This document shows, piece by piece, positions 56,706-64,000 of a stretch of DNA of 64,000 nt; position 1 is the stretch's first letter, and each line of letters starts with the position of its first letter. The notes beneath the pieces were generated by a model. The model was not told the origin of the DNA, searched no databases, and was given only the letters and a program-made list of their open reading frames with translations. This DNA comes from Nocardia mangyaensis. Lineage in GTDB: Bacteria > Actinomycetota > Actinomycetes > Mycobacteriales > Mycobacteriaceae. The stretch covers positions 3,286,001 to 3,350,000 of the forward strand of contig NZ_CP018082.1 in NCBI RefSeq assembly GCF_001886715.1, read 5' to 3'. Both the position numbers and the translations under genes were made by a program.

Positions 56706-57557
56706 TCAGACCACCTTCGAGGGGAAGAAGCTGTTGTAGAGCTGGGTGACGATGATGTTGGTGGCGAACAGCATCAGCGCCGAGGTGACCACCGCCGAGT
56801 TGACCGAGTTGGCCACGCCGCCGGGGCCGCCCTTGGTGTGCAGGCCGATGTCGCAGGCGATGATCGCGGTGAGCAAACCGAAGATCGCCGCCTTGAACAG
56901 CGCGACCAGCAGGTCGTTGGCCACGGCGAAGGAGGCGAACGAGCTGATGAACGAACCGGGCGTGCCGCTCTGGGCGTAGACGTTGAACAGGTACGCGGTG
57001 GCGAAGCCGACGAACACGATGAATCCGCACAGCAGCATGCTGACCAGGACCGCCGCCGCCAAGCGCGGGGCGACCAGCCGGCGCACCGGATCCACGCCCA
57101 TCACCTTCATCGCGTCGATCTCCTCGCGAATGGTGCGCGAACCGAGGTCGGCGCAGATGGCCGAGCCGACCGCGCCCGCGATCATCAGCGAGGTGACCAG
57201 CGGCGCGCCCTGGCGGATGATGCCGAGCCCGGCGACCGCGCCGATGAAGGTGGTGGCGCCGACCTGGTTGACCAGCGCCCCGACCTGGATCGAGACCACC
57301 ACCGCGACCGGGATGGCGACGAAGACGGTCGGCAGGGCCGAGACGTTGGCCATGAACGCGCACTGCTTGACGAACTCCTGGAACGGGAATCGCCGTCGCA
57401 CCAGCGACAGGAACAGCTGGGCGATCGCGGCCCTGCCCAGCAGGACCTGCCTGCCCAGTGTCTCGATCGACTGCTGGGGATGTCGTCGCCAGAGCCCGGT
57501 GGCACTGTCGATGATCCGTCCGACCTCGGACGGTTCGGTGGCCGGTTGCGGCGTCAC
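56706..57557 (-). CDS. yrbEA: YrbE permease subunit A (MlaE family)
   Basis: 283 residues from the GTG at 57557 (VTPQPATEPSEVGRIIDSAT), with AAAGGA 13 bp upstream. A longer ATG start at 57689 gives an Arg-rich, unlike N-terminus. Core motifs VAIPVAVVVSIQVGALVNQV, GSAICADLGSRTIREEIDAM and GLHTKGGPGGVANSVNSAVV. Partner of YrbEB, whose start lies immediately downstream (1-bp gap). Confidence 0.92.
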   Translation of the reverse strand: MTPQPATEPSEVGRIIDSATGLWRRHPQQSIETLGRQVLLGRAAIAQLFLSLVRRRFPFQEFVKQCAFMANVSALPTVFVAIPVAVVVSIQVGALVNQVGATTFIGAVAGLGIIRQGAPLVTSLMIAGAVGSAICADLGSRTIREEIDAMKVMGVDPVRRLVAPRLAAAVLVSMLLCGFIVFVGFATAYLFNVYAQSGTPGSFISSFASFAVANDLLVALFKAAIFGLLTAIIACDIGLHTKGGPGGVANSVNSAVVTSALMLFATNIIVTQLYNSFFPSKVV

Positions 57558-57598
57558 GCTGCACCGATCCTTTCTTGCTGCGGGGGTGGGCTCGGTGG

Positions 57599-57784
57599 CT
57601 AGAGCGTGCTCAGCCAGTGGTGGAGCAGGGCGACCAGTCCGGCGACGGCGGCCAGACCGAGGGCGAGCACGCAGAGAACAGCGAGCCACATACCGAGTCG
57701 GAGCACCGGATTGACCTGTGTGCGCCCGCCGAGGATCTTGACGATGATCACCACGAGATCGATGACCCAGACCAGTGCCATCAT
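57599..57784 (-). CDS. Small two-helix membrane protein at the head of the mce operon
   Basis: 61 residues from the ATG at 57784 (an ATG also at 57781). Helix 1 ALVWVIDLVVIIVKIL, a short loop, helix 2 WLAVLCVLALGLAAVAGLVA. Its start shares a base with the stop of the preceding small membrane-protein gene (ATGATGA). I do not recognise the family. Tight coupling and position before yrbEA suggest a transporter accessory subunit. Confidence 0.65.
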   Translation of the reverse strand: MMALVWVIDLVVIIVKILGGRTQVNPVLRLGMWLAVLCVLALGLAAVAGLVALLHHWLSTL

Positions 57785-58008
57785 CAGGTCATCGTCACGT
57801 TCGCGAAGATGAGCACGGGCCAGCACACGATCGACCCGAGGAACGAGACGACCAGGTCGACACCGTGGAGATCGCCGAGATGGCTCGTGTGGGTGAGTGA
57901 CCAGACAACCCCGACGAGGCCGTAGGGGATGCCGATGATGACGAGGGTGCCGAGAAACTCCGACACCTTCATCTCGTAGCTGAGAAACCTGTCCAGCCGT
58001 CGCAGCAT
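57784..58008 (-). CDS. Small membrane protein, first gene of the mce operon
   Basis: 74 residues. A basic N-terminus (MLRRLDRFLSYEMKVSEFLG) is followed by two hydrophobic helices (GTLVIIGIPYGLVGVVWSL and SFLGSIVCWPVLIFANVTM). No known domain recognised. It lies nearest the promoter region and is coupled to the next small membrane protein, so it is probably co-transcribed with yrbEA-mceF. A later start at 57972 is possible. Confidence 0.6.
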   Translation of the reverse strand: MLRRLDRFLSYEMKVSEFLGTLVIIGIPYGLVGVVWSLTHTSHLGDLHGVDLVVSFLGSIVCWPVLIFANVTMT

Positions 58009-58364
58009 GGCGCTACCGATGTTCCTTCCTGCGGGGACCGTGCCAGTGCGGGGCGGTGATGGCCGACAGCGCTGACGGTCGCATGATGTTGCTGTGCGTT
58101 CTTGGGGAAGGGCGCTTGACGTCCGTCGATCCTCCCCGTGTTCTCGGGACTACTCTGAGATGCTTGCGGTGATCCGCGGTCAGCACCTCGGCTAAGTTAC
58201 TACTAATTCTCGGGTTTGTGACGAGAATTACCGGTAACATAGCTCATGTATCGGAGATTGCCTACCGGCTGCCGTGGGAAATGTCGCCAAGGTTGTCGTT
58301 CGCGAGAATCATGAGTAACTTGTTGCCGAAGTCGCCGAGGGTCGGCGACTGCGCAGGAGGAACA
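58009..58364. promoter_or_regulatory. Divergent mce/thiolase promoter region with three motif copies
   Basis: Three copies of the 19-bp motif: GAGAATTAGTAGTAACTTA on the minus strand (58193-58211), GAGAATTACCGGTAACATA (58223-58241) and GAGAATCATGAGTAACTTG (58304-58322) on the plus strand. The first two are head-to-head, so AATTCTCG (58205) and CGAGAATT (58222) form a perfect inverted repeat. A perfect hairpin GTCGCCGA-GGG-TCGGCGAC (58331-58349) lies just before the thiolase ribosome site. No gene is evident here. Confidence 0.75.
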
Positions 58365-59528
58365 ATGTCCGCAGTCATCGTCGATGTGGTTCGCACGCCC
58401 TCGGGCCGGGGCAAAGCCGGCGGCGGACTGTCGTCCGTGCATCCGGCCACCCTGCTGGCCGGGGTGCTGACCGAGCTGGTCGCGCGCACCGGGATCGATC
58501 CGGCCCTCGTCGACGACGTGATCGGCGGCTGTGTCACCCAGAGCGGCGAGCAGGCCAACAACATCTCCCGCACCGCGGTGCTGGCCGCGGGTTTCCCCGA
58601 ATCGGTGCCCGCCACAACGGTCGACCGCCAGTGCGGATCGAGCCAGCAGGCCGTGCATTTCGCGGCCCAAGGTGTGCTCGCCGGCGCCTATGACATCGCG
58701 ATCGCCTGCGGCGTCGAGTCGATGAGCCGAGCGCCGATGTTCTCCAACACCCAGGGCAAGGATTCCCTGCGCGGTCCGCTCGCCGCGCGCTACCCGGACG
58801 GTCTGATCGGACAGGGCATCGCCGCGGAGATCCTGGCCGCCCGCTGGAAGCTGGACCGCGCGACCCTCGACGAGTTCGCCGCGCGCTCACACCGGCTCGC
58901 CGCCGCCACCGCCGCGGCGGGTGGCTTCGACGCCGAGCTCGTCGCCGCCGGTGAGCTCACCGCCGACGAGACGATCCGGACCGGAACCACCGTGGAAACC
59001 CTGGCGGGATTGCGCCCCGCGTTCACCGACCCGGCGATGCGGGAACGCTTTTCGGAGATCGACTGGTCGGTGACCGCGGGCAACTCCTCGCCCCTGACCG
59101 ACGGTGCCTCGGCCGCGCTGATCATGAGCGAGGCGATGGCGGCGAAGCTGGGGCTCACCCCGCGTGCCCGCTTCCACTCCTTCGCCGTCCTGGGCGACGA
59201 CCCGACGCTCATGCTGACCGCGGTGATCCCGGCGACCCGCAAGGCGCTCGAGCGCGTCGCGCTGACCATCGATGACATCGACACCTTCGAGGTGAACGAG
59301 GCATTCGCGCCCGTGCCGCTGGTCTGGCAGCAGGAACTCGGCGCCGATCCGGACCGGGTGAACCCGCGGGGCGGTGCGATCGCGCTCGGGCATCCGCTCG
59401 GCGCTTCGGGCACGCGCCTGCTCGCCACGATGGTCAACCACCTCGAGCAGACCGGCGGTCGGTACGGGCTGCAGACCATGTGCGAGGCCGGCGGGCTGGC
59501 CAACGCCACCATCATCGAGCGGCTCTGA
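58365..59528 (+). CDS. Acetyl-CoA C-acyltransferase (thiolase II, FadA family)
   Basis: 387 residues from the ATG at 58365, with AGGAGG upstream. Nucleophile Cys in TTVDRQCGSSQQA, NEAFAPVPL, His in GHPLGASGTRLL and second Cys in TMCEAGGLANATII. GGCVTQSGEQANNISR also resembles FadA5-type steroid thiolases, but the overall class is general degradative thiolase. Divergent from the mce operon and sharing its promoter motifs, so it probably degrades acyl chains imported by the Mce system. Confidence 0.9.
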   Translation: MSAVIVDVVRTPSGRGKAGGGLSSVHPATLLAGVLTELVARTGIDPALVDDVIGGCVTQSGEQANNISRTAVLAAGFPESVPATTVDRQCGSSQQAVHFAAQGVLAGAYDIAIACGVESMSRAPMFSNTQGKDSLRGPLAARYPDGLIGQGIAAEILAARWKLDRATLDEFAARSHRLAAATAAAGGFDAELVAAGELTADETIRTGTTVETLAGLRPAFTDPAMRERFSEIDWSVTAGNSSPLTDGASAALIMSEAMAAKLGLTPRARFHSFAVLGDDPTLMLTAVIPATRKALERVALTIDDIDTFEVNEAFAPVPLVWQQELGADPDRVNPRGGAIALGHPLGASGTRLLATMVNHLEQTGGRYGLQTMCEAGGLANATIIERL

Positions 59529-59568
59529 CGCGCAGCGCGTCGGCCTTTCCCGGAACTCTGGAGTGAAC

Positions 59569-60417
59569 ATGCAGCATCAGACCCCAGCTGTGGAAACATC
59601 GGCCCCGTCGCGCGATCGTCGGCGCTACATGGCAGGGCCCGCGGCATTTCTCGGCGGGCCCGCCAATGTGATCATGCAGCTGAGCCTGGCGCCGGTCGGT
59701 CGCGGTGTCGTGGAAAGCACCGTGACCAGTGGGCGTTTCGATCTGCGCCCGCGCAAGCGGGGCCGCACCACGGTGACCTATCTGGCGGTGGCGATGCTGG
59801 GCACGGAGGAGGACCGGGCCGCGTTTCGCGCCGCCACCAACACCTCGCACCGGCATGTGCGTTCGGGCCCCGGCAGCCCGGTGCCGTACAACGCCTTCGA
59901 TCCGCGACTCCAACTGTGGGTCGCGGCCTGTCTCTACCGGGGCACGATCGACTCGCTGACTCTTCTGTTCGGGCCGGTGGACGAGGAGTTCGCCGACGAG
60001 GTGTACTCCGAATCAGCCAGATTCGGCACCACCTTGCAGATGCCGGAGCGACTCTGGCCGCCCGATCGCGCCGCCTTCGCCGAGTACTGGGATTCGACAC
60101 TGCGTGAGCTCTCCGTGGACGACGAGGTGCGGGACTATCTGCTGAGTCAGGTGGTCGACATGGGCCCGTATCGTCCCTGGGAACGGCGGCTCTTCCGCCG
60201 GGTGAACAGGTTCTTCACGACCGGCTTTCTGCCACAACACTTTCGAGACGAGCTCGGACTGCCGTGGAGTGCTCGCAAGCAGCGGGCGTTCGAGCTCACG
60301 ATGCGTGCCATCGGCCGCGTCCTGTCGGTGGCTCCCCAGTCCTGGCGGTTGTACCCCTTCGAGTCGTACTTGCGTGACATGCGCCGACGCCGGGATCAGG
60401 GCAAGCCCTTGGTGTGA
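59569..60417 (+). CDS. MpaB/rubber-oxygenase-like (DUF2236) protein
   Basis: 282 residues from the ATG at 59569. It starts with a Gly/Ala-rich helix (GPAAFLGGPANVIMQLSLAP), then LAVAMLGTEEDRAAFRAATN with SHRHVRSG (candidate haem ligands), and a central helical core LYRGTIDSLTLLFGPVDEEF. This is the pattern of the oxygenase-MpaB/latex-clearing-protein superfamily; mycobacterial relatives are uncharacterised. Same strand as the thiolase, 40 bp later, so likely the same transcript. A role in oxidative cleavage of an unsaturated or terpenoid lipid is inferred. Confidence 0.8.
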   Translation: MQHQTPAVETSAPSRDRRRYMAGPAAFLGGPANVIMQLSLAPVGRGVVESTVTSGRFDLRPRKRGRTTVTYLAVAMLGTEEDRAAFRAATNTSHRHVRSGPGSPVPYNAFDPRLQLWVAACLYRGTIDSLTLLFGPVDEEFADEVYSESARFGTTLQMPERLWPPDRAAFAEYWDSTLRELSVDDEVRDYLLSQVVDMGPYRPWERRLFRRVNRFFTTGFLPQHFRDELGLPWSARKQRAFELTMRAIGRVLSVAPQSWRLYPFESYLRDMRRRRDQGKPLV

Positions 60418-60437
60418 CGGCCGTGCCCGGCTCGATC

Positions 60438-61883
60438 TCACTGACCGCCGTCGCGTGATTGCCGGAAGGTTCGCAGCAGGAGTTCGCGCACCGCCGCCGA
60501 TTTCACCTTCCCGGTGGCGCCGCGTGGCAGTGCGTCGACGCCGAGGAGTACCTCGGGCACCTTGTGGGCCGCGATCGCGGCGCGCAGGTGCGTGCGTAGC
60601 CGGGTCATGTCGACGACGCCGGTGGTTTCGACCGCCGCGGCGACACACGGTCGGCCGCTGGGCGTGGTGATCTGGACGACATGACAGTCCGCCACGCCGT
60701 CGAAGGACAGAATTGGGTCGCGGACGGAGTCCACGCTGAACTTGCGCCCACCGATCTCGAGGGTCGGGTGCGCCCGCCCGCTCAAGGTCACCTGGCCCTC
60801 GATCACGGTGCCGGTGTCGGAGGTGACATAGCTGCCGTCCGAGGCCACCGAGCGTTCGAATTCCCCCGGATAGTTCAGGTATTTCGTTCCCATCGACCGG
60901 GTGCGTACCTGCAGTACCGGTATTCCGTCGGCCCGAGGGCGGCTCGTCACCGAGACACCGGGCAACAGGCGGCCATGGCTGCCGCCTGCCGTGGGTGTCC
61001 GGTGGAAGGTGATCGGTCCGGTCTCGGCGATTCCGTAGTAGTCCGACACCGGACCCGACAGCGCCACCATGCGCGCGGCGGTCCGCGCCGACAGCGGCGC
61101 GGCCGAGGACAGGCGGAGCCGAATCGCCGCCAGGGCTGCGCGCGTCGGCGCGGAAATACTCTCGGCCGGGTACTCGGTCACCCGGTTGTACGCCTCGGGG
61201 AAGGCGACCAGGATCGTCGGCTCGGTGCTGGTGATCTGGCGCAAAATGCTGCCCGCTGACGGCAGTCCCGTCGCCAGGATCACCTGCGCTCCGGTGAGCA
61301 GATTCGGGATCAGGGTCGTGTTGAACGCCAGTCCGTTGTACAGGCCCGCGAAGCAGAGGCTGCGGTCGTCCGGGGTCAGTTCACTCGCCTCGGCCCAGGT
61401 CGTCGCCGCGGCGAGCACGGCCTCGGCGCGGAATTCGATACAGGCGGGCGAGCGCGTCGATCCGGAGGTCAACCGGCACAGTTCGGTGTCGGGTGCGAGG
61501 ACGGGACGCGGACCCTCGGCGCCGGTGACACGCGCCCAGGATCGGTTGTCGATCTGAACTCCTCCGGTGTCGTCGGCGGCGATGACGGCGTCGATTCCGC
61601 AACCGGTGATGAGGGTGTCGATCTCGGCGGTGGTCAGGCTCGGATCGGCGAGCACGGGCACATCGCCGCGCGACAACACCGCGAGCAGGCTCGAGACATA
61701 GCCGAGATGATTGGGCATCGCCAGCAGCACCCGCGCGCCGCGGGGCGCGATCCGATCCAGCAGGACGGCCTTCGCGGTGCTGTCGATGAGGACATCACGG
61801 TATGTGCGTGCCGCCCGGGTCGTGGTGATCCGCCCGTCCGGGCGCGCACGCAGCGCCGTGGCCAGGGCTTCGTAGAGGCGCAC
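60438..61883 (-). CDS. AMP-forming acyl/aryl ligase (ANL superfamily)
   Basis: 481 residues from GTG at 61883; a GTG at 61916 is possible. The phosphate loop is LTSGSTRSPACIE (less Gly/Lys-rich than usual), with YYGIAETGPITF, Arg/Gly in LSGRAHPTLEIGGRKFSVDS and the catalytic Lys in LPRGATGKVKSAAV. The closest style is a stand-alone adenylation enzyme that loads a carrier protein. The ACP encoded divergently at 63427 is a natural partner. The chosen start lies 2 bp after the stop of a 24-codon ORF. Confidence 0.8.
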   Translation of the reverse strand: MRLYEALATALRARPDGRITTTRAARTYRDVLIDSTAKAVLLDRIAPRGARVLLAMPNHLGYVSSLLAVLSRGDVPVLADPSLTTAEIDTLITGCGIDAVIAADDTGGVQIDNRSWARVTGAEGPRPVLAPDTELCRLTSGSTRSPACIEFRAEAVLAAATTWAEASELTPDDRSLCFAGLYNGLAFNTTLIPNLLTGAQVILATGLPSAGSILRQITSTEPTILVAFPEAYNRVTEYPAESISAPTRAALAAIRLRLSSAAPLSARTAARMVALSGPVSDYYGIAETGPITFHRTPTAGGSHGRLLPGVSVTSRPRADGIPVLQVRTRSMGTKYLNYPGEFERSVASDGSYVTSDTGTVIEGQVTLSGRAHPTLEIGGRKFSVDSVRDPILSFDGVADCHVVQITTPSGRPCVAAAVETTGVVDMTRLRTHLRAAIAAHKVPEVLLGVDALPRGATGKVKSAAVRELLLRTFRQSRDGGQ

Positions 61884-61885
61884 AG

Positions 61886-61960
61886 CTAGCGCGCCACGTC
61901 GAGCTCGGTTGCGCACGGCCGGCGTCCCGCGTGGTCGAGAACCTGGTTTTCGTACGTCAT
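61886..61960 (-). CDS. 24-residue ORF coupled to the AMP ligase
   Basis: ATG at 61960 with a strong GGAGGGG site 5 bp upstream; it encodes MTYENQVLDHAGRRPC and eight more residues ending in DVAR, then TAG. The ligase GTG follows 2 bp later, a spacing typical of translational coupling. It may be a leader peptide, a small functional peptide, or the mutated N-terminus of the ligase. I recognise no family. One Cys is present. Confidence 0.45.
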   Translation of the reverse strand: MTYENQVLDHAGRRPCATELDVAR

Positions 61961-62227
61961 GTGGCCCCTCCGAGCAGGTGATGGGATCTCTGCCAACGAT
62001 CCTGGGCCCATCATCGTTCGGGCGCCCGCCGGAGTCAACTATACACAGAACGAACGGTAACTTATCTTGCCGAAGGAGCAGCTAAGGCGCCATTCAATAG
62101 CGCGTAAGCAGGCTGGTTCGTGTACTCAGGGGGTTTCCATGCTGAGAATGAACGGTAACTTAATGCTTGCGCTCCGGCTGTTGGTGTGAGAAGTTCTGTG
62201 GGTCATCGCATCGTGGGGGAGGAAGAC
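61961..62227. promoter_or_regulatory. Divergent promoter region with two motif copies
   Basis: Plus-strand motif copies CAGAACGAACGGTAACTTA (62046-62064) and GAGAATGAACGGTAACTTA (62144-62162), 98 bp apart. The second is 66 bp upstream of the acyl-CoA-dehydrogenase-like start. The interval between the ligase leader ORF and that gene contains no other credible gene. Confidence 0.7.
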
Positions 62228-63406
62228 ATGCTTGACGCTGCGCAGCACGCAGCCCGCTCGCTGGCAGGGCAGGTGCGGGCGACAACCCTGCGATACACCG
62301 GCTCGGACGCTGAGCCGGATGCCCACCGCCGACACCGCGCGGTGAGTGAGCTGCTCGGCACCGGTCTGATCGACCTCGTCATCGAGCCCTCGGCCGTCGA
62401 CGATCCGACGCGCCTGTTCTGCACGGCGCTGGAGACGATCGCGCTCCACTCCGTAGAGCTGGCCGAAGCCGTTCAGGTGCAGGCCTTTTCGGTGCGCACC
62501 ATCCGACGCCACGCCACTGCGGCGCTGTGGGCGGAACTGGGCGAGGGCTTGCGCTCGGGTGCCGTGCCGATCGCCAACTGCCTCAGCGAACCCGCGGCCG
62601 GGTCCGATCTGTCGGCCATCGAGCTCGCGGCCACCCGTGACGGCCCCTGCTTTCGGCTGAGCGGCTACAAGGATTGGGCGGCCTACGCCTCGCAGGCAGG
62701 CGAACTGATCGTCTACGCGCGCACCAGTGCCGCCGGTCTCGGTGGGATCACCGCCTTCCTGGTGCCCGCCGACAGTCCGGGGGTCACCATTTCGCCCGCC
62801 GCCGAACAACTGCGCGGGTTGTCGATTCCGGTGTCCGACATAGCTTTCGACGACGTACTCGTGCCGGCCCACCGGGTTCTCGGCCGCCCGAATCGTGGTG
62901 TCAGAGTCGCCACCATCCTGCTCACCCAGGGGCGGCTCGGTCTTGCGGCCTGCGCACTCGGACTGGGGAACGCGGCATTCGAGCGGGCGCTGGAATTCGC
63001 GAGAACGCGGGTGCGATTCGGGCGTCCGATCATCGAACATCAGGGCATCGGATTCGCCCTCGCCGATATGGCGACCGGCCTGCAGGCCGGTCGCCAGCTG
63101 CTGCGCCACGCCTGCGAGGTGTTCGACCACGACCCCGACGGTGCTGTTCTGGCGTGCGCGCAGGCGAAGCTGTTCGCCACCGATACCGCCCAGCGGGTCA
63201 CCGCCGACGCCGTCCAGATCCTGGGCGCCAGCGCCTACCTTCCCGATGAACCGGTCGAGACGTGGATGCGTCAGGCGTCGCTGCTGCAGATCCTGCAGGG
63301 CACCAACCAGATTCAACGCAGAACCATCGTGGCGCGGCTCGGCGGCTCCGCACGGCCGACCAGGAGCGACGCGGCTCCCGACCTGCCCACCACGCCATTC
63401 GAATGA
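62228..63406 (+). CDS. Acyl-CoA-dehydrogenase-like flavoprotein, probably acting on an ACP substrate
   Basis: 392 residues from the ATG at 62228, with GGGGGAGGAAG upstream. FAD-site motifs are kept: CLSEPAAGSDLSAIEL, YKDWAAYAS, FGRPIIEHQGIGFALADMAT and QILGASAYLP. The C-terminal catalytic Glu position (YEGT in most members) is LLQILQGTNQIQR, so Glu is Gln, and the alternative isovaleryl-type position (QGRLGLAACALG) also lacks Glu. It overlaps an ATG (63403) in the ACP frame. With ligase and ACP neighbours it resembles carrier-protein-bound acyl oxidation in natural-product pathways. Confidence 0.82.
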   Translation: MLDAAQHAARSLAGQVRATTLRYTGSDAEPDAHRRHRAVSELLGTGLIDLVIEPSAVDDPTRLFCTALETIALHSVELAEAVQVQAFSVRTIRRHATAALWAELGEGLRSGAVPIANCLSEPAAGSDLSAIELAATRDGPCFRLSGYKDWAAYASQAGELIVYARTSAAGLGGITAFLVPADSPGVTISPAAEQLRGLSIPVSDIAFDDVLVPAHRVLGRPNRGVRVATILLTQGRLGLAACALGLGNAAFERALEFARTRVRFGRPIIEHQGIGFALADMATGLQAGRQLLRHACEVFDHDPDGAVLACAQAKLFATDTAQRVTADAVQILGASAYLPDEPVETWMRQASLLQILQGTNQIQRRTIVARLGGSARPTRSDAAPDLPTTPFE

Positions 63407-63426
63407 TCAGCACGGGAGGACAACCA

Positions 63427-63690
63427 GTGCCCCACCCAGCCGACGACACCCTCACCCACGCGGTGGCCGATCTGGTGGCTCAGGCCACCGACGGCATCAT
63501 CGACGTGTCGAGCACGGAGACCGCCGGAACGAGCTTCGCCGATGCCGGGATGACATCGCTGTCGTTCCTGCGGCTGGTCGACGCGTTGGAGATCCGCTAC
63601 GGCATCGAGATCGACCTGGAACACGACATCGGATCGATGCGCACGGTAGCGCTGATCGTGGAATACCTGCGCGCCCAAGGGCTGCCGTGA
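63427..63690 (+). CDS. Stand-alone acyl carrier protein
   Basis: 87 residues from GTG at 63427 with GGGAGGA upstream; an in-frame ATG at 63403, overlapping the previous stop, is the alternative. Phosphopantetheine Ser in AGMTSLSFLRLVDALE; the acidic helix YGIEIDLEHDIGSM is typical of ACPs. It probably carries the acyl group activated by the divergent ligase. Overlaps the next gene by GTGA. Confidence 0.88.
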   Translation: MPHPADDTLTHAVADLVAQATDGIIDVSSTETAGTSFADAGMTSLSFLRLVDALEIRYGIEIDLEHDIGSMRTVALIVEYLRAQGLP

Positions 63691-64000
63691 TCAGCGGGGG
63701 AGTAGCGATCATCGGTGCCACCGGGCGGCTCGGCTCGGCGATCCACCGCGCATGCGACGACAACGCTGTCGCCGTGGTCGCCACCGCCGGCTCGGCAGGG
63801 TGGAACACCGAATCCGCCACGCCGGCCGTGGTCGTCGACGCGAGCCGACCCGCCGCGCTGCCCTCGACGATCGACTTCTGCGCACGGTCCGGCGCCGCGC
63901 TGCTGTACTGCGTGTCGAACCCGACGCCGGAGGGCCTGCGGCGACTGCGGGTGCTCGGCCGGGACGTGCCGGTCGGCCTGGTCACGAATCTCAGTCCACT
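63687..64000 (+). CDS. DapB-like NAD(P)-dependent reductase, 3' partial
   Basis: The first ~104 residues from GTG are visible: Rossmann motif GVAIIGATGRLGSAI, then PAVVVDASRPAALPSTIDFC, GAALLYCVSN and LVTNLSP. The order matches the N-terminal domain of 4-hydroxy-tetrahydrodipicolinate reductase (GATGRMG, DFT, then a loop before the second domain). A biosynthetic paralogue in an ACP operon is more likely than the housekeeping lysine gene. Cut by the window edge. Confidence 0.65.
   Translation, partial: MISGGVAIIGATGRLGSAIHRACDDNAVAVVATAGSAGWNTESATPAVVVDASRPAALPSTIDFCARSGAALLYCVSNPTPEGLRRLRVLGRDVPVGLVTNLSP

Noticed and set aside
58013..58240. 75-codon minus frame in the mce promoter region
   Set aside because: It covers regulatory motif copies, has Arg/His/Pro-rich composition and no good ribosome site.

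Overview
The window is high-GC actinobacterial DNA. Stop and start codons interlock (ATGA/GTGA), GTG starts are frequent, and there is a complete yrbEAB-mceABCDEF operon, double-TetR (Mce3R-like) regulators, FadD5- and FadE34-like proteins, and a conservon remnant. Together these point to Mycobacteriales, most likely Nocardia or a close relative. The genus is an inference. No rRNA, tRNA, CRISPR array, insertion sequence or prophage was seen.

Left (1-18.1 kb): a lipid/polyketide assembly line cut by the left edge. A giant protein reads FAAL (3' part)-ACP-KS-AT-DH-KR-ACP-condensation-FkbH, with a one-base frameshift inside the FkbH domain. The next gene is ACP-thioester reductase with an extra C-terminal domain. 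It is followed by an alpha/beta hydrolase with a Cys nucleophile, a convergent Gfo/Idh/MocA oxidoreductase, a GT1 and a GT4 glycosyltransferase, and a second Cys-type hydrolase. The C-FkbH-ACP-reductase order looks like an NRPS module in which a glyceryl-loading FkbH domain replaces the adenylation domain. This would suit a glycosylated acyl-glyceryl lipid and is the most novel system in the window.

Middle accessory region (18.1-29 kb): a P450; a reduced conservon (sensor-kinase-like cvnA, roadblock cvnB and a P450 lacking the ExxR arginine, but no DUF742 or GTPase gene); a frameshifted small membrane protein; a PucR regulator divergent from a monoacylglycerol-lipase-like hydrolase with two perfect 16-bp palindromes between them; and a DUF4132 protein.

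Catabolic region (29-45.7 kb): a tight operon encodes one full beta-oxidation round for alpha-methyl-branched or steroid-like acyl-CoAs (SCP2-type thiolase, SRPBCC protein, MaoC hydratase, SDR, two-domain acyl-CoA dehydrogenase, alpha-methylacyl-CoA racemase). It is followed by a TetR regulator, an AurF-like diiron protein and a secreted-lipase-family protein. Next come the operon NMO-enoyl-CoA isomerase-fadD5 (minus) and, divergently, ALDH-acyl-CoA dehydrogenase (plus).

Mce region (45.8-60.4 kb, minus): two small membrane proteins, yrbEA, yrbEB, mceA-F, a Mce-associated protein and two tandem double-TetR regulators. A thiolase and an MpaB-like oxygenase run divergently. Right edge (60.4-64 kb): an AMP-forming ligase coupled to a 24-residue ORF, and divergently an acyl-CoA-dehydrogenase homologue lacking the usual catalytic Glu, an ACP and a DapB-like reductase cut by the edge.

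A 19-bp asymmetric motif, GAGAATNANNNGTAACTTA, occurs seven times. All copies lie in three divergent promoter regions (42.8, 58.2 and 62.1 kb), so the NMO/fadD5, ALDH, mce, thiolase and ACP operons probably form one regulon. The Mce3R-like double-TetR pair is the obvious candidate regulator.
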